From Gp13-AA77 sp035516075 (lineage in GTDB: Bacteria > Acidobacteriota > Terriglobia > UBA7540), in NCBI GenBank assembly GCA_035516075.1, contig DATJAQ010000107.1, forward strand, positions 1-54,552: a stretch of 54,552 nt of DNA, given 5' to 3'. Shown piece after piece: positions 9,407 through 16,634 of the stretch. The notes under the pieces are model-generated. The model made no database searches and had not been told where the DNA came from. It saw nothing but the letters and a program-made list of their open reading frames with translations. The position numbers were made by a program, and so were the translations under genes. Position 1 is the first letter of the stretch. Each line of letters opens with the position of its first letter.

Positions 9407-9763
9407 ATGGCGGACTTGGTTCAAATAGAAACAACAGTTTGTGCAAGGTGGCTGAAACCCCCCGGTGCGGTCATTGCCGAACATCCTGCCAAAGATGCAG
9501 GGATCGCGGGTGACGTTTTGTTTACTTCCGGCGCGCATTCGCCCGCTGATGTTGAAGTGAGGCTGCGCTTGGCGGACCCTGTGCGTCAAGGAGCCAACCG
9601 CCGCCGACTGCTCGAGGTCCTGTCCAGGCCTGGGCCCTTTTGGGACCCGGCCCGGCATCCCGAATTGGAGCGCGAAGGCGGCGCCGCTGCGTGGGTGAGG
9701 CAACTCCGACAGGAGGCGCAGGAGGCATTCGATTCAAGGCCGCCGAGGGATGAAACTCGATGA
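9407..9763 (+). CDS. Putative antitoxin of the adjacent PIN toxin
   Basis: A 118-residue protein whose stop overlaps the next start by 4 nt (ATGA), as is usual in vapBC pairs. The C-terminal third (residues ~75-118, with FWDPARHPELEREGGAAAW then an Arg-rich amphipathic stretch) looks like the toxin-wrapping tail of a VapB-type antitoxin. The N-terminal ~60 residues do not look like a ribbon-helix-helix or AbrB domain. A shorter product from an internal GTG (VRLRLADPVRQ, near residue 48) is possible. The assignment rests mainly on position and tail composition. Confidence 0.45.
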   Translation: MADLVQIETTVCARWLKPPGAVIAEHPAKDAGIAGDVLFTSGAHSPADVEVRLRLADPVRQGANRRRLLEVLSRPGPFWDPARHPELEREGGAAAWVRQLRQEAQEAFDSRPPRDETR

Positions 9764-10158
9764 TGGTCCTGCTGGACACGTCGGTCATCATTGATGCGAT
9801 CAACGAGAGGCGGGGCCGTCGCTTGTGGGTGAGAAACCTAGCCATCCGCGGCGACACTCTGGCGTGTTGCGCAATCAACGTCACGGAGGTCTATGCGAAT
9901 GTTTTTCCAGAGGAAGAGGAAGTAACCTCGCGGGTTTTTCACGGGCTCGAATGCATTGAAGTGGGGCGCGATTTGGCCGAGCGAGCCGGCCGTTTGAAAT
10001 TTGAGTGGGAGCGGCGGGGGCAAACGCTCTCTGTTCCTGACGTGATTATCGCCGCGGCAGCGCTGACGTATGGCTTGACCCTGGCAACTGACAATCGGAA
10101 GCACTTCCCGATGCCGGACTTGCGGTTCCTTGACCTCCCCGCAGACAAGGCGCAGTAA
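9760..10158 (+). CDS. PIN-domain ribonuclease toxin (VapC type)
   Basis: A 132-residue PIN domain. VapC-type toxins are Mg-dependent ribonucleases held inactive by the partner antitoxin. The acidic active-site residues appear in LLDTSVIIDAI (Asp near residue 6), NVTEVYAN (Glu near residue 43), SVPDVIIAA (Asp near residue 91) and ATDNRKHF (Asp near residue 109). The length is standard. It overlaps the upstream gene by 4 nt, so the two are probably translationally coupled. Confidence 0.85.
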   Translation: MMVLLDTSVIIDAINERRGRRLWVRNLAIRGDTLACCAINVTEVYANVFPEEEEVTSRVFHGLECIEVGRDLAERAGRLKFEWERRGQTLSVPDVIIAAAALTYGLTLATDNRKHFPMPDLRFLDLPADKAQ

Positions 10159-10223
10159 AGCCTGCCGAGCTTCGCACCTCTGTTACGGGGCCGGCGCTTA
10201 CAACGGAATGGTGGCGGCTGGCC

Positions 10224-11141
10224 ATGGACGAACTCATCGACCGCTACCTCCGCTACCTCCAGTACGAGCGTAACGCCTCGCCGCACACCCTTCGGAATTA
10301 TGCGAGCGACCTGCGCCAGTTCCGCGATTTTCTGCGGCAGGCTCGGGCCCGTCCGGAGGCCGAGGTGGATCTCGGCGCCGTGGACGCCCTCGAGCTGCGC
10401 TCCTATCTGGCCTCGATGTTCCAGGCGCAGAAGCAGAAAAGCTCCATCGCCCGCAAGCTCTCCGCCGTCCGCGCGTTCTTCCGCTTCCTGGCGCGCGAAG
10501 GCGCTGTGGCGAAGAATCCCTGCCTCGGCGTCAGCACTCCGAAGCTGGCCCGCAAACTTCCGCGCATCATGACCGAGGAGGAGACCAACAACCTTCTCAA
10601 CCGTCTGGCCGAAGCCGCGCCCGAAGGCGAGCCCATGCTGAAGCGCGACCGCGCGATCCTGGAGATGCTCTACGCTTCGGGCCTGCGCGTGAGCGAGCTG
10701 GCCGGGCTCGATCTACGCAGCGTGAACTTCGGCGACAAGCTGGTGCTCGTCCGCGGCAAGGGCCGCAAGGAGCGCATGGTACCCTTTGGGCGCAAGGCGG
10801 GCGACGCGCTGGAGGCCTACCTGCCGGTGCGGGAGCGCATCCTGGCAGACAATCACACCTCCGGGCAGGCCTTGTTCCTGAACGCCCGCGGCCGCCGGCT
10901 CACGGTGCGCTCGGTAGACCGGCTGGTCCGCAAGTACGTGCGGCTCTTCGGCCCTAACGTTCGCGTAAGCCCGCACGGCCTGCGCCACGCTTTCGCCTCG
11001 CATTTGCTGGCCGAGGGCGCCGACCTGCGGGCCATTCAGGAGATGCTCGGCCACGCCAGCCTCTCGACCACCCAGAAGTACACTCAGGTTTCAATCCAAC
11101 AGCTCATCGAGGTGTACGATAAGGCGCATCCCAAGGCATAG
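10224..11141 (+). CDS. xerC: Tyrosine recombinase XerC/XerD
   Basis: A chromosome-dimer-resolution recombinase of 305 residues. The N-terminal SAM-like core-binding domain (residues 1-95) precedes the catalytic domain. All catalytic residues are visible: Arg155 (GLRVSELAG), Lys in the GKGRKER hairpin, His251 and Arg254 (HGLRHAF), His277 (LGHASL) and the nucleophile Tyr286 (QKYTQVS). XerC and XerD are hard to tell apart by eye, so the symbol is provisional. Its TAG stop merges directly into a heptamer repeat array. Confidence 0.92.
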   Translation: MDELIDRYLRYLQYERNASPHTLRNYASDLRQFRDFLRQARARPEAEVDLGAVDALELRSYLASMFQAQKQKSSIARKLSAVRAFFRFLAREGAVAKNPCLGVSTPKLARKLPRIMTEEETNNLLNRLAEAAPEGEPMLKRDRAILEMLYASGLRVSELAGLDLRSVNFGDKLVLVRGKGRKERMVPFGRKAGDALEAYLPVRERILADNHTSGQALFLNARGRRLTVRSVDRLVRKYVRLFGPNVRVSPHGLRHAFASHLLAEGADLRAIQEMLGHASLSTTQKYTQVSIQQLIEVYDKAHPKA

Positions 11142-11168
11142 GAGTCAGGAGTCAGGAGTCAGAAGTGG
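11141..11168. repeat. Heptamer array, left arm, at the xerC stop
   Basis: Three perfect GGAGTCA units begin at the last base of the xerC stop codon, followed by the variant GAAGTGG. The array is complementary in register to the right arm at 11230-11285, so the transcript could fold into a long imperfect hairpin around a loop of about 60 nt. Confidence 0.8.
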
Positions 11169-11229
11169 GCCGGCCGAAGCGCTCAGGCAAGGCTTGAAGA
11201 GGTGCACGACCGTTTGCCCCGTCTCGAGT

Positions 11230-11285
11230 CTTCTAGCTCCTGACTTTTGTCTCCTGTCTTCTGTCTCCTGACTCCTGTCTCCTGC
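11230..11285. repeat. Heptamer array, right arm
   Basis: Eight successive 7-nt units with variation: CTTCTAG, CTCCTGA, CTTTTGT, CTCCTGT, CTTCTGT, CTCCTGA, CTCCTGT, CTCCTGC. On the other strand these read as GGAG/GAAG heptamers like the left arm at 11141-11168. It lies between xerC and ffh. Confidence 0.8.
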
Positions 11286-11391
11286 TTTCGAAACTCCCCT
11301 TCCCCCCCGCCGCCGTCTCCTGTAAACTTGTAAATCAGCCTCGAACTGCCGGCATGCTCAGAGCCGCCGGGCTCAGGGGCAGGTTTGTTTT

Positions 11392-12741
11392 ATGTTTGAC
11401 GCCCTACAGGAAAAATTCGCCAAGACCTTCAAGTCCCTGCGCGTGCAGGGCGTCCTCAACGAGGCAGCGGTGGACGAGGCGCTCCGCGAGGTGCGCCTGG
11501 CGCTGCTCGAGGCCGACGTTAACTTCAAGGTGGTGAAGGACCTGCTGGACCGCGTGCGCATCCGCGCGCTCGGCGAAGAGGTGAAGCAGAGCCTTTCATC
11601 GTCGCAAGAAGTGGTGCGTATTGTTCGCGACGAACTCGTCGATCTGCTGGGCGGCAAAGAGGCGGGATTGGTATTCTCGCGGGATTACCCTACCGTCTTC
11701 CTGATGGTCGGCCTGCAGGGCTCGGGCAAGACCACCACGTCGGGGAAGCTCGCCCGCTGGCTCGCCCAGCGCCGCCGGCGCCCCATGCTGGTGTCCACGG
11801 ACGTTTACCGTCCGGCGGCCCGCGAGCAACTGGCGATTATCGCCAAGGCCATCGACATCCCCTGTTTTCCGGGCACCGGCATCGACTCGCCCATCGAGCT
11901 GGCCCTGGCGGCGCGCAAAGACGCGGCCGACCGCGGCCACGACGTGCTGATTGTGGACACGGCCGGGCGGCTGCACATCGACGAGGCCTTGATGCACGAG
12001 GTGAGCGAGCTGCGCACCCGCCTCCGCCCGAGCGAAGTGCTGCTGGTGGCCGACGCCATGATCGGGCAGGACGCCGTGCGCAGCGCCCAGGAGTTCCACG
12101 AGCGCCTGGGCACCAGCGGCGTGATCCTCACCAAGCTCGACGGCGACGCCCGCGGCGGCGCGGCGCTTTCCATTCACGCCGTCACCGGGCAGCCCATTAA
12201 GTTCATCGGCGTGGGCGAAAAGTACGACGCCCTCGAGGTGTTTCATCCGGACCGCATCGTCTCGCGCATTCTGGGCATGGGCGACGTGCTCTCGCTCATC
12301 GAAAAGGCGGAGCAGAACCTGGACCGCGACAAGGCCCTGGAGGTGCACCGCAAGCTGCAGGCGGACTCCTTCAGCCTGGAGGACTTCCGCGACCAGCTCC
12401 GCGAGATGAAAAAGCTCGGCTCCATGGATGAGATGCTGGGGATGCTGCCCAAGGTCGGCATCTTCAAGGACGCCGCCAAGGCCCGGGTGGACGAAAAAGA
12501 ACTGGTCTACATGGACGCCATCATCAACTCCATGACCCCGCGCGAGCGCCGGAATCACGAGATCATCAACGGCAAGCGGCGGCGGCGGATCGCGCGCGGC
12601 AGCGGCACCAGCGTCCAGCAGGTGAACCAGTTGCTCAAGCAGTTCGTTCAGACTAGCCGCATGATGAAGACCATGAGTAAGGGCATCTTCGGCAAACAGC
12701 TCAGCCGGGTGAAGTTCCCAGCCGGGGCGCCCCAGGCGTAG
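11392..12741 (+). CDS. ffh: Signal recognition particle protein Ffh
   Basis: The GTPase of the bacterial SRP, which binds 4.5S RNA and signal peptides of nascent membrane proteins. The 449-residue protein has an N domain (residues 1-~90), a G domain with P-loop GLQGSGKTTT, DVYRPAAREQL, VDTAGR and TKLDGDARGG, and a C-terminal M domain with the RNA-binding helix (SGTSVQQVNQLLKQF) and Met-rich helices (MMKTMSKGIFG). The length is normal. I could not find a gene for the SRP RNA in the window. Confidence 0.98.
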   Translation: MFDALQEKFAKTFKSLRVQGVLNEAAVDEALREVRLALLEADVNFKVVKDLLDRVRIRALGEEVKQSLSSSQEVVRIVRDELVDLLGGKEAGLVFSRDYPTVFLMVGLQGSGKTTTSGKLARWLAQRRRRPMLVSTDVYRPAAREQLAIIAKAIDIPCFPGTGIDSPIELALAARKDAADRGHDVLIVDTAGRLHIDEALMHEVSELRTRLRPSEVLLVADAMIGQDAVRSAQEFHERLGTSGVILTKLDGDARGGAALSIHAVTGQPIKFIGVGEKYDALEVFHPDRIVSRILGMGDVLSLIEKAEQNLDRDKALEVHRKLQADSFSLEDFRDQLREMKKLGSMDEMLGMLPKVGIFKDAAKARVDEKELVYMDAIINSMTPRERRNHEIINGKRRRRIARGSGTSVQQVNQLLKQFVQTSRMMKTMSKGIFGKQLSRVKFPAGAPQA

Positions 12742-12771
12742 GCCTTGGGGTGAAGGAGCAGAAAAAAGGGC

Positions 12772-12808
12772 CGAAAACGCGGAACGAAGCCACTATGTGC
12801 TTTAGAAT
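12772..12808. repeat. 37-nt direct repeat, copy 1
   Basis: A perfect 37-nt direct repeat (starts CGAAAACGCGG, ends GCTTTAGAAT), identical to 12938-12974 and 166 nt away. About ten more bases after it are partly conserved. It is noncoding, between ffh and rpsP. Confidence 0.9.
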
Positions 12809-12848
12809 CAGCAAGGGCTCGAAACGAGAAGGCAGAATTCAGAGACGT

Positions 12849-12883
12849 GGAGTCAGAAGTCAGGAGGCAGGAGCTAGAAGCGG
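12849..12883. repeat. Heptamer array between ffh and rpsP
   Basis: Five 7-nt units in a row: GGAGTCA, GAAGTCA, GGAGGCA, GGAGCTA, GAAGCGG. It is the same family as the array after xerC, in the same orientation, and lies between the two copies of the 37-nt direct repeat. Confidence 0.75.
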
Positions 12884-12937
12884 GTTGCTGGGAATTGGCT
12901 GCCGAGGGGTCCAGGGACTGCGCCGCGAAAAACATGG

Positions 12938-12974
12938 CGAAAACGCGGAACGAAGCCACTATGTGCTTTAGAAT
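12938..12974. repeat. 37-nt direct repeat, copy 2
   Basis: The second identical copy of the repeat at 12772-12808. Confidence 0.9.
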
Positions 12975-13028
12975 GAGTAAAGGCTTGTGCCAACCGTGAG
13001 TAAGAATGGCGGGTTCAAGAAGTCTGGG

Positions 13029-13167
13029 CATTGAAAAATGAAAATATTACGAACGAACCCGTCAAGTTATTGAAAATAAAAGATGGCGTTTCTTGACGGA
13101 CCAAGGATCCCGTCAACTCGCTGAAAATGAAAGAGATAGACCGATTACCCCGTCATCTAGCTGAAAA
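13029..13167 (-). repeat. Cluster of TTTTCAGC-N4-TGACGGG motifs
   Basis: Read on the minus strand, three units follow the pattern TTTTCAGC (or TTTTCAAT), four variable bases, TGACGGG. The plus-strand halves are CCCGTCA at 13058, 13109 and 13149, each exactly 11 nt before GCTGAAAA or ATTGAAAA. A degenerate fourth half (TTGAAAA) sits at 13031. The spacings between units are 51 and 40 nt. The 567-nt gap between ffh and rpsP holds no gene I can support. The motif recurs at 43770. Confidence 0.65.
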
Positions 13168-13308
13168 GCAACGGGATAACTTGAAACTTGAGCCGGAAAA
13201 TCGAAGATTTTTCGTCAAGAGCGCCCCATTCTGGGCCACTGGGCGCTACATTAGAGCTTGAATCGCGGCCGTGCACCTCAAGACGGTCGGACTGATGAGG
13301 GAGGCTGC

Positions 13309-13575
13309 TTGTTAAGAATACGAATGTCTCGTACTGGAGCCAAGAAGAAGCCCAGCTACCGCATTGTGGTGATTGAGCAGGATAAAGCCCGCGACGGCCG
13401 GTTTGTGGAGATTCTGGGGCATTACAATCCCCGCAGCAAACCTCCTGAGCTGGTGTTCAATCGCGAGCGTGCATCTTACTGGGTGGCGCAGGGTGCGCAG
13501 CCGTCGGAGACGGTGCAGAGTTTTCTCAAGAAGAAGCCGGCGCCCAAGGCGGAAGCGGCATCGGTGCAGGCTTGA
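13309..13575 (+). CDS. rpsP: 30S ribosomal protein S16
   Basis: An 88-residue S16 with the family opening LRIRMSRTGAKKKPSYRIV, then RDGRFVEILGHYNP and VAQGAQPSETV, and a short Ala/Lys/Pro tail. I start it at the TTG at 13309 because S16 conventionally begins M-[LV]-[RK]-IR and GAGGG/GGAGG lies about 5 nt upstream. A longer form from 13258 would add 17 residues absent from the family. It leads the rpsP-khpA-rimM-trmD-rplS-rnhB block. Confidence 0.95.
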   Translation: MLRIRMSRTGAKKKPSYRIVVIEQDKARDGRFVEILGHYNPRSKPPELVFNRERASYWVAQGAQPSETVQSFLKKKPAPKAEAASVQA

Positions 13576-13680
13576 GTGGCGGCTAAGAGTCTCGCGGCCT
13601 GAGGGGGGTCTCTCAAGTCCCGCCGGGTTTCGCCGGCCGGTAGAACGGATGGGGGCGGCTCGGTTTGGCAGGAGGGCCAC

Positions 13681-13911
13681 ATGAAGGAGCTGGTTGAAGC
13701 CATCGCTAAAGCACTAGTGGATAAGCCCGAGGAGGTTCAGGTCCGAACGGTTGAAGGCCAGCAGGTCACCGTGCTCGAGCTCAAGGTGGACCCCACCGAC
13801 ATCGGGAAGGTGATCGGGAAGCAGGGTCGCACAGCACGTTCCATGCGCACCATCCTGGGGGCGGCCGGCATGAAGCTGAGGAAGCGCATCACGCTGGAGA
13901 TCCTGGAGTAG
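13681..13911 (+). CDS. khpA: KH-domain RNA-binding protein KhpA
   Basis: A 76-residue single KH domain with the RNA-contacting GxxG loop in IGKVIGKQGRTARSMR. KhpA usually works with KhpB (Jag) in post-transcriptional control of cell size and division, and is nearly always encoded between rpsP and rimM, as here. The length is typical. Confidence 0.95.
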   Translation: MKELVEAIAKALVDKPEEVQVRTVEGQQVTVLELKVDPTDIGKVIGKQGRTARSMRTILGAAGMKLRKRITLEILE

Positions 13912-13951
13912 TTGCCCCGCGCACGCCGCGCACGATTTGAAGGAGACGGCG

Positions 13952-14518
13952 TTGGAGGTAGAGGCGGAAGAAGATCGATGGCTCGCCATCGCACGCTTGG
14001 TGCGGCCACGCGGGCGCAAAGGCGAGCTGGTGGCGGAGGTCTTGACCGACTTCCCGGAGCGTTTTGCAACGCAGCGGCGCGTTTTCCTTCAGCAGGCCGC
14101 GAGCGATCCCGAGCCGGCGGAGATTGCCGAGGCTTGGTGGCATCAGGGCAAGCTGATCCTGCGCTTCACCGGCGTGGATTCGATCAGCCAGGCGGAGCGC
14201 TTGCGCGGGGCGTCGGTGCTGGTGCCCCGCGAAAAGCGCGTGGCGCTCGGCGAGGGCCGGTATTACCTGTGGGAGCTCGTGGGCTGCAAGCTGTTCGAGC
14301 ACCCGGGCGGTCAACCGTTGGGAACCGTCACGGCGATCGTGCCCACCGGCGGCGTGGATTTGCTGAAGGTGAAGCGGGCCGGGGCGCGCGGCCGGGAAGC
14401 GCTCATCCCGTTCGCGCGGGCAATCTGCCGCGAGGTCGATGTGCGCGCCCGGCGGATCGTGATCGAGCCGCCCGAAGGTTTGCTGGAGTTGAACGACGAG
14501 CGGGGCGGGGAGAGTTGA
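13952..14518 (+). CDS. rimM: 16S rRNA processing factor RimM
   Basis: RimM binds S19 and helps mature the 30S head. The product is about 188 residues, with an N-terminal RimM domain (LAIARLVRPRGRKGELVAEVLTDFP) and a PRC-barrel C-terminal half (YYLWELVGCKLF, GVDLLKVKR, EALIPFARAICREVDV). I use the TTG at 13952 because AAGGAG lies 6 nt upstream. A TTG 15 nt earlier is the alternative but overlaps that ribosome binding site. Only 3 nt separate it from trmD. Confidence 0.93.
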   Translation: MEVEAEEDRWLAIARLVRPRGRKGELVAEVLTDFPERFATQRRVFLQQAASDPEPAEIAEAWWHQGKLILRFTGVDSISQAERLRGASVLVPREKRVALGEGRYYLWELVGCKLFEHPGGQPLGTVTAIVPTGGVDLLKVKRAGARGREALIPFARAICREVDVRARRIVIEPPEGLLELNDERGGES

Positions 14519-14521
14519 GGC

Positions 14522-15364
14522 GTGAAGTTTGACGTTATCACGATCTTCCCGGGCTTCTTCGCAAGCGTCCTGGAGCATGGCGTGTTCAAGCGCGCGCTCG
14601 CCGGCGGCCAGCTCGACGTTCGAATTCACGACTTGCGAGATTACACCGACGACCGCCACCGCACGGTGGATGACCGGCCGTTCGGCGGCGGACCCGGTAT
14701 GGTGTTGAAGCCGGAGCCGCTCTTTCGCGCCGTCGAGGCTCTGCGGGCGGACGGCGGCGAGGCGCGGTTTCCGGTGATCCTTCTCTCGCCTCAAGGCCGG
14801 CTTTTCTCCCAGGCGGCCGCCGCCGAGCTCGCCCGCCAGCAGCGGGCCGCCCTGATTTGCGGGCGCTACGAGGGCGTGGACGAGCGCGTAGCCACCAGGC
14901 TCGCCACCGATGAGATTTCCATCGGGGACTACGTGCTGGCCGGCGGTGAGCTGGCGGCGGCGGTGGTGATGGAAACCGTCACGCGCCTGGTGCCCGGAGT
15001 CCTCGGCAATGAGGAGTCGCCCTGGCAGGAGTCGTTTTCGGCGTGCCCGGAGGCGGGTTCTAGGCCGGGCCAACCCCTTGAGGCGCTGGGCGCCGGGCAG
15101 GGCAGCGGTCCCGGGGCATCGGCGGGCGGGGTGCTCGATTTTCCGCAGTACACCAGGCCTCCGGAGTTTCGCGGGCTGAAGGTGCCGGAGATTCTGCTTT
15201 CGGGCGATCACGCGGAAATCCGGCGCTGGCGGCGGCGGCAGGCGCTGGCCAAAACGTGGCGCCGCCGGCCCGACCTGTTGCCGCAGGCCGCCCTCAGCGA
15301 AGACGACCTTGAGCTGCTGGGAGAGGTCAAGCGCGAGGCAGCCGCAGCGGTAGGGCGGGGTTAA
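14522..15364 (+). CDS. trmD: tRNA (guanine37-N1)-methyltransferase TrmD
   Basis: TrmD makes m1G37 next to the anticodon and prevents +1 frameshifting. The GTG-started 280-residue protein has the N-terminal SPOUT fold (FDVITIFPGFF, DDRPFGGGPGMVLKPEPL), the trefoil-knot SAM site (ICGRYEGVDERV, ISIGDYVLAGGELAA) and the C-terminal helices (LDFPQYTRPPEFRG, LLSGDHAEIRRWR). It is about 30 residues longer than usual. The extra is a Gly/Pro/Ala-rich insert at about residues 178-204, between the knot domain and the LDFPQYTRP motif, where most homologues have a short acidic linker. Confidence 0.96.
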   Translation: MKFDVITIFPGFFASVLEHGVFKRALAGGQLDVRIHDLRDYTDDRHRTVDDRPFGGGPGMVLKPEPLFRAVEALRADGGEARFPVILLSPQGRLFSQAAAAELARQQRAALICGRYEGVDERVATRLATDEISIGDYVLAGGELAAAVVMETVTRLVPGVLGNEESPWQESFSACPEAGSRPGQPLEALGAGQGSGPGASAGGVLDFPQYTRPPEFRGLKVPEILLSGDHAEIRRWRRRQALAKTWRRRPDLLPQAALSEDDLELLGEVKREAAAAVGRG

Positions 15365-15465
15365 AAGCCGCGATTCGCGGCATTCTGAGAGGCCTAGCCG
15401 AATGGACTTGGCCGCAAGACGGGCGCCGAGGGTGTCCCGCACATTTTGCCTTTGGGAGTGCGAAC

Positions 15466-15834
15466 ATGACAGCGTTGGAAAAACTCGAGCAGGAACAGAT
15501 GCGGACCGATGTACCCAAGTTCCGCTCCGGCGACACCGTGCGCGTCCACGTGAAAATCAAGGAAGGCGACAAGGAGCGCATCCAGGTGTTTGAGGGCACC
15601 GTGCTCGGCCAGCGCCGGGCCCGGAACCACTCCACCTTTACGGTGCGCAAGGTCTCGTTTGGACAGGGCGTGGAGCGCATTTTCCCCGTGCATTCGCCGG
15701 TGATCGAAAAGATCGAGGTCACGCGCTCCTCGCGGGTGCGGCGGTCCAAGCTCTACTACCTGCGCAAGCTGCGGGGCAAGGCGGCCCGCTTGCGCGAAGT
15801 GCGCACCGAACCGGGAGAGCCGAAGCCGGCTTGA
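15466..15834 (+). CDS. rplS: 50S ribosomal protein L19
   Basis: A 122-residue L19 at the 30S-50S interface. The family core is clear: FRSGDTVRVHVKIKEGDKERIQVFEG, TFTVRKVSFGQGVERIFPVHSP and KLYYLRKLRGKAARL. The normal length plus a short C-terminal extension, with GGGAG ahead of the ATG. It follows trmD after 101 nt. Confidence 0.98.
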   Translation: MTALEKLEQEQMRTDVPKFRSGDTVRVHVKIKEGDKERIQVFEGTVLGQRRARNHSTFTVRKVSFGQGVERIFPVHSPVIEKIEVTRSSRVRRSKLYYLRKLRGKAARLREVRTEPGEPKPA

Positions 15835-15886
15835 CGCCGTTGCGGCCCGCGGCCGCCCGGCCCTCACGCGGAGGGCAGACCCAGCC

Positions 15887-16591
15887 ATGCCGGTCGCGCA
15901 GGACGTGCGGCGCTTGCGGTGCACCGGGCGCTTCGAAGCCGAGGCTAGACGCCTGGGCTACCTTTCGGTGGCAGGCTGTGACGAGGCCGGGCGCGGCGCG
16001 CTGCTGGGCCCGCTCTACGCCGCCGCCGTCATCCTCCACCCGGCGCGCCCCGTCCGCGGACTCGACGATTCCAAAAAACTCACCCCCGCCGAGCGCGACA
16101 TCCTGGCGGCGGCCATCCGCGCCCGCGCCCTGGCCTTCGCGGTGGTGGCGGTCTCGGCGGCCGAAGTGGACGCCCTCAACGTGTACCACGCCTCGCGCCG
16201 CGCCATGATCGAGGCCCTGCGCGCTCTTTCGCCGGCGCCCGATTTCGTGCTCACCGACGCCATGCGCCTGGCCGGTTGGGGCGACCGCGTCGAATTCTCC
16301 GTGCCCTATCGGGCCCTGGTGCACGGCGACGCGCGCTCGTTCTCGATCGCCGCCGCCTCCATCCTGGCCAAGACCGGCCGCGACGCGCAGCTTGTGGAAC
16401 TCGACCGGGTTTACCCGCAGTACCAGTTGGCCCGCAACAAAGGCTACGGCACGCCGGAGCACCTGGAGGGCTTGGCCCGGCACGGACCGTGCCCGGAACA
16501 TCGGCGCACCTTCCAGCCCGTCAAGGGTTATGATCTGCCCTTGTTCCGTGGGCTGCGCGCTGCGCCGGGCGGCGCCAAGTGCCGCGAATGA
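15887..16591 (+). CDS. rnhB: Ribonuclease HII
   Basis: RNase HII removes ribonucleotides from DNA and RNA primers. The 234-residue product shows the DEDD-type active site in GCDEAGRGALLGP (Asp-Glu), GLDDSKKL, FVLTDAMRL and FSIAAASILAK. Its position after rplS is conserved in many phyla. The length is typical. Confidence 0.95.
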   Translation: MPVAQDVRRLRCTGRFEAEARRLGYLSVAGCDEAGRGALLGPLYAAAVILHPARPVRGLDDSKKLTPAERDILAAAIRARALAFAVVAVSAAEVDALNVYHASRRAMIEALRALSPAPDFVLTDAMRLAGWGDRVEFSVPYRALVHGDARSFSIAAASILAKTGRDAQLVELDRVYPQYQLARNKGYGTPEHLEGLARHGPCPEHRRTFQPVKGYDLPLFRGLRAAPGGAKCRE

Positions 16592-16634
16592 CGGCGGCGC
16601 CTTTCTTCGGGTGCCGGAAGCGCTGGAGCGGATC

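Noticed and set aside
12772..12974. The 37-nt repeats as phage attachment sites
   Set aside because: Only 166 nt apart, with no integrase or phage genes between or beside them. xerC is the ordinary chromosomal recombinase.
13889..15442. A 517-codon minus-strand open frame
   Set aside because: Antisense to rimM and trmD, which are certain.
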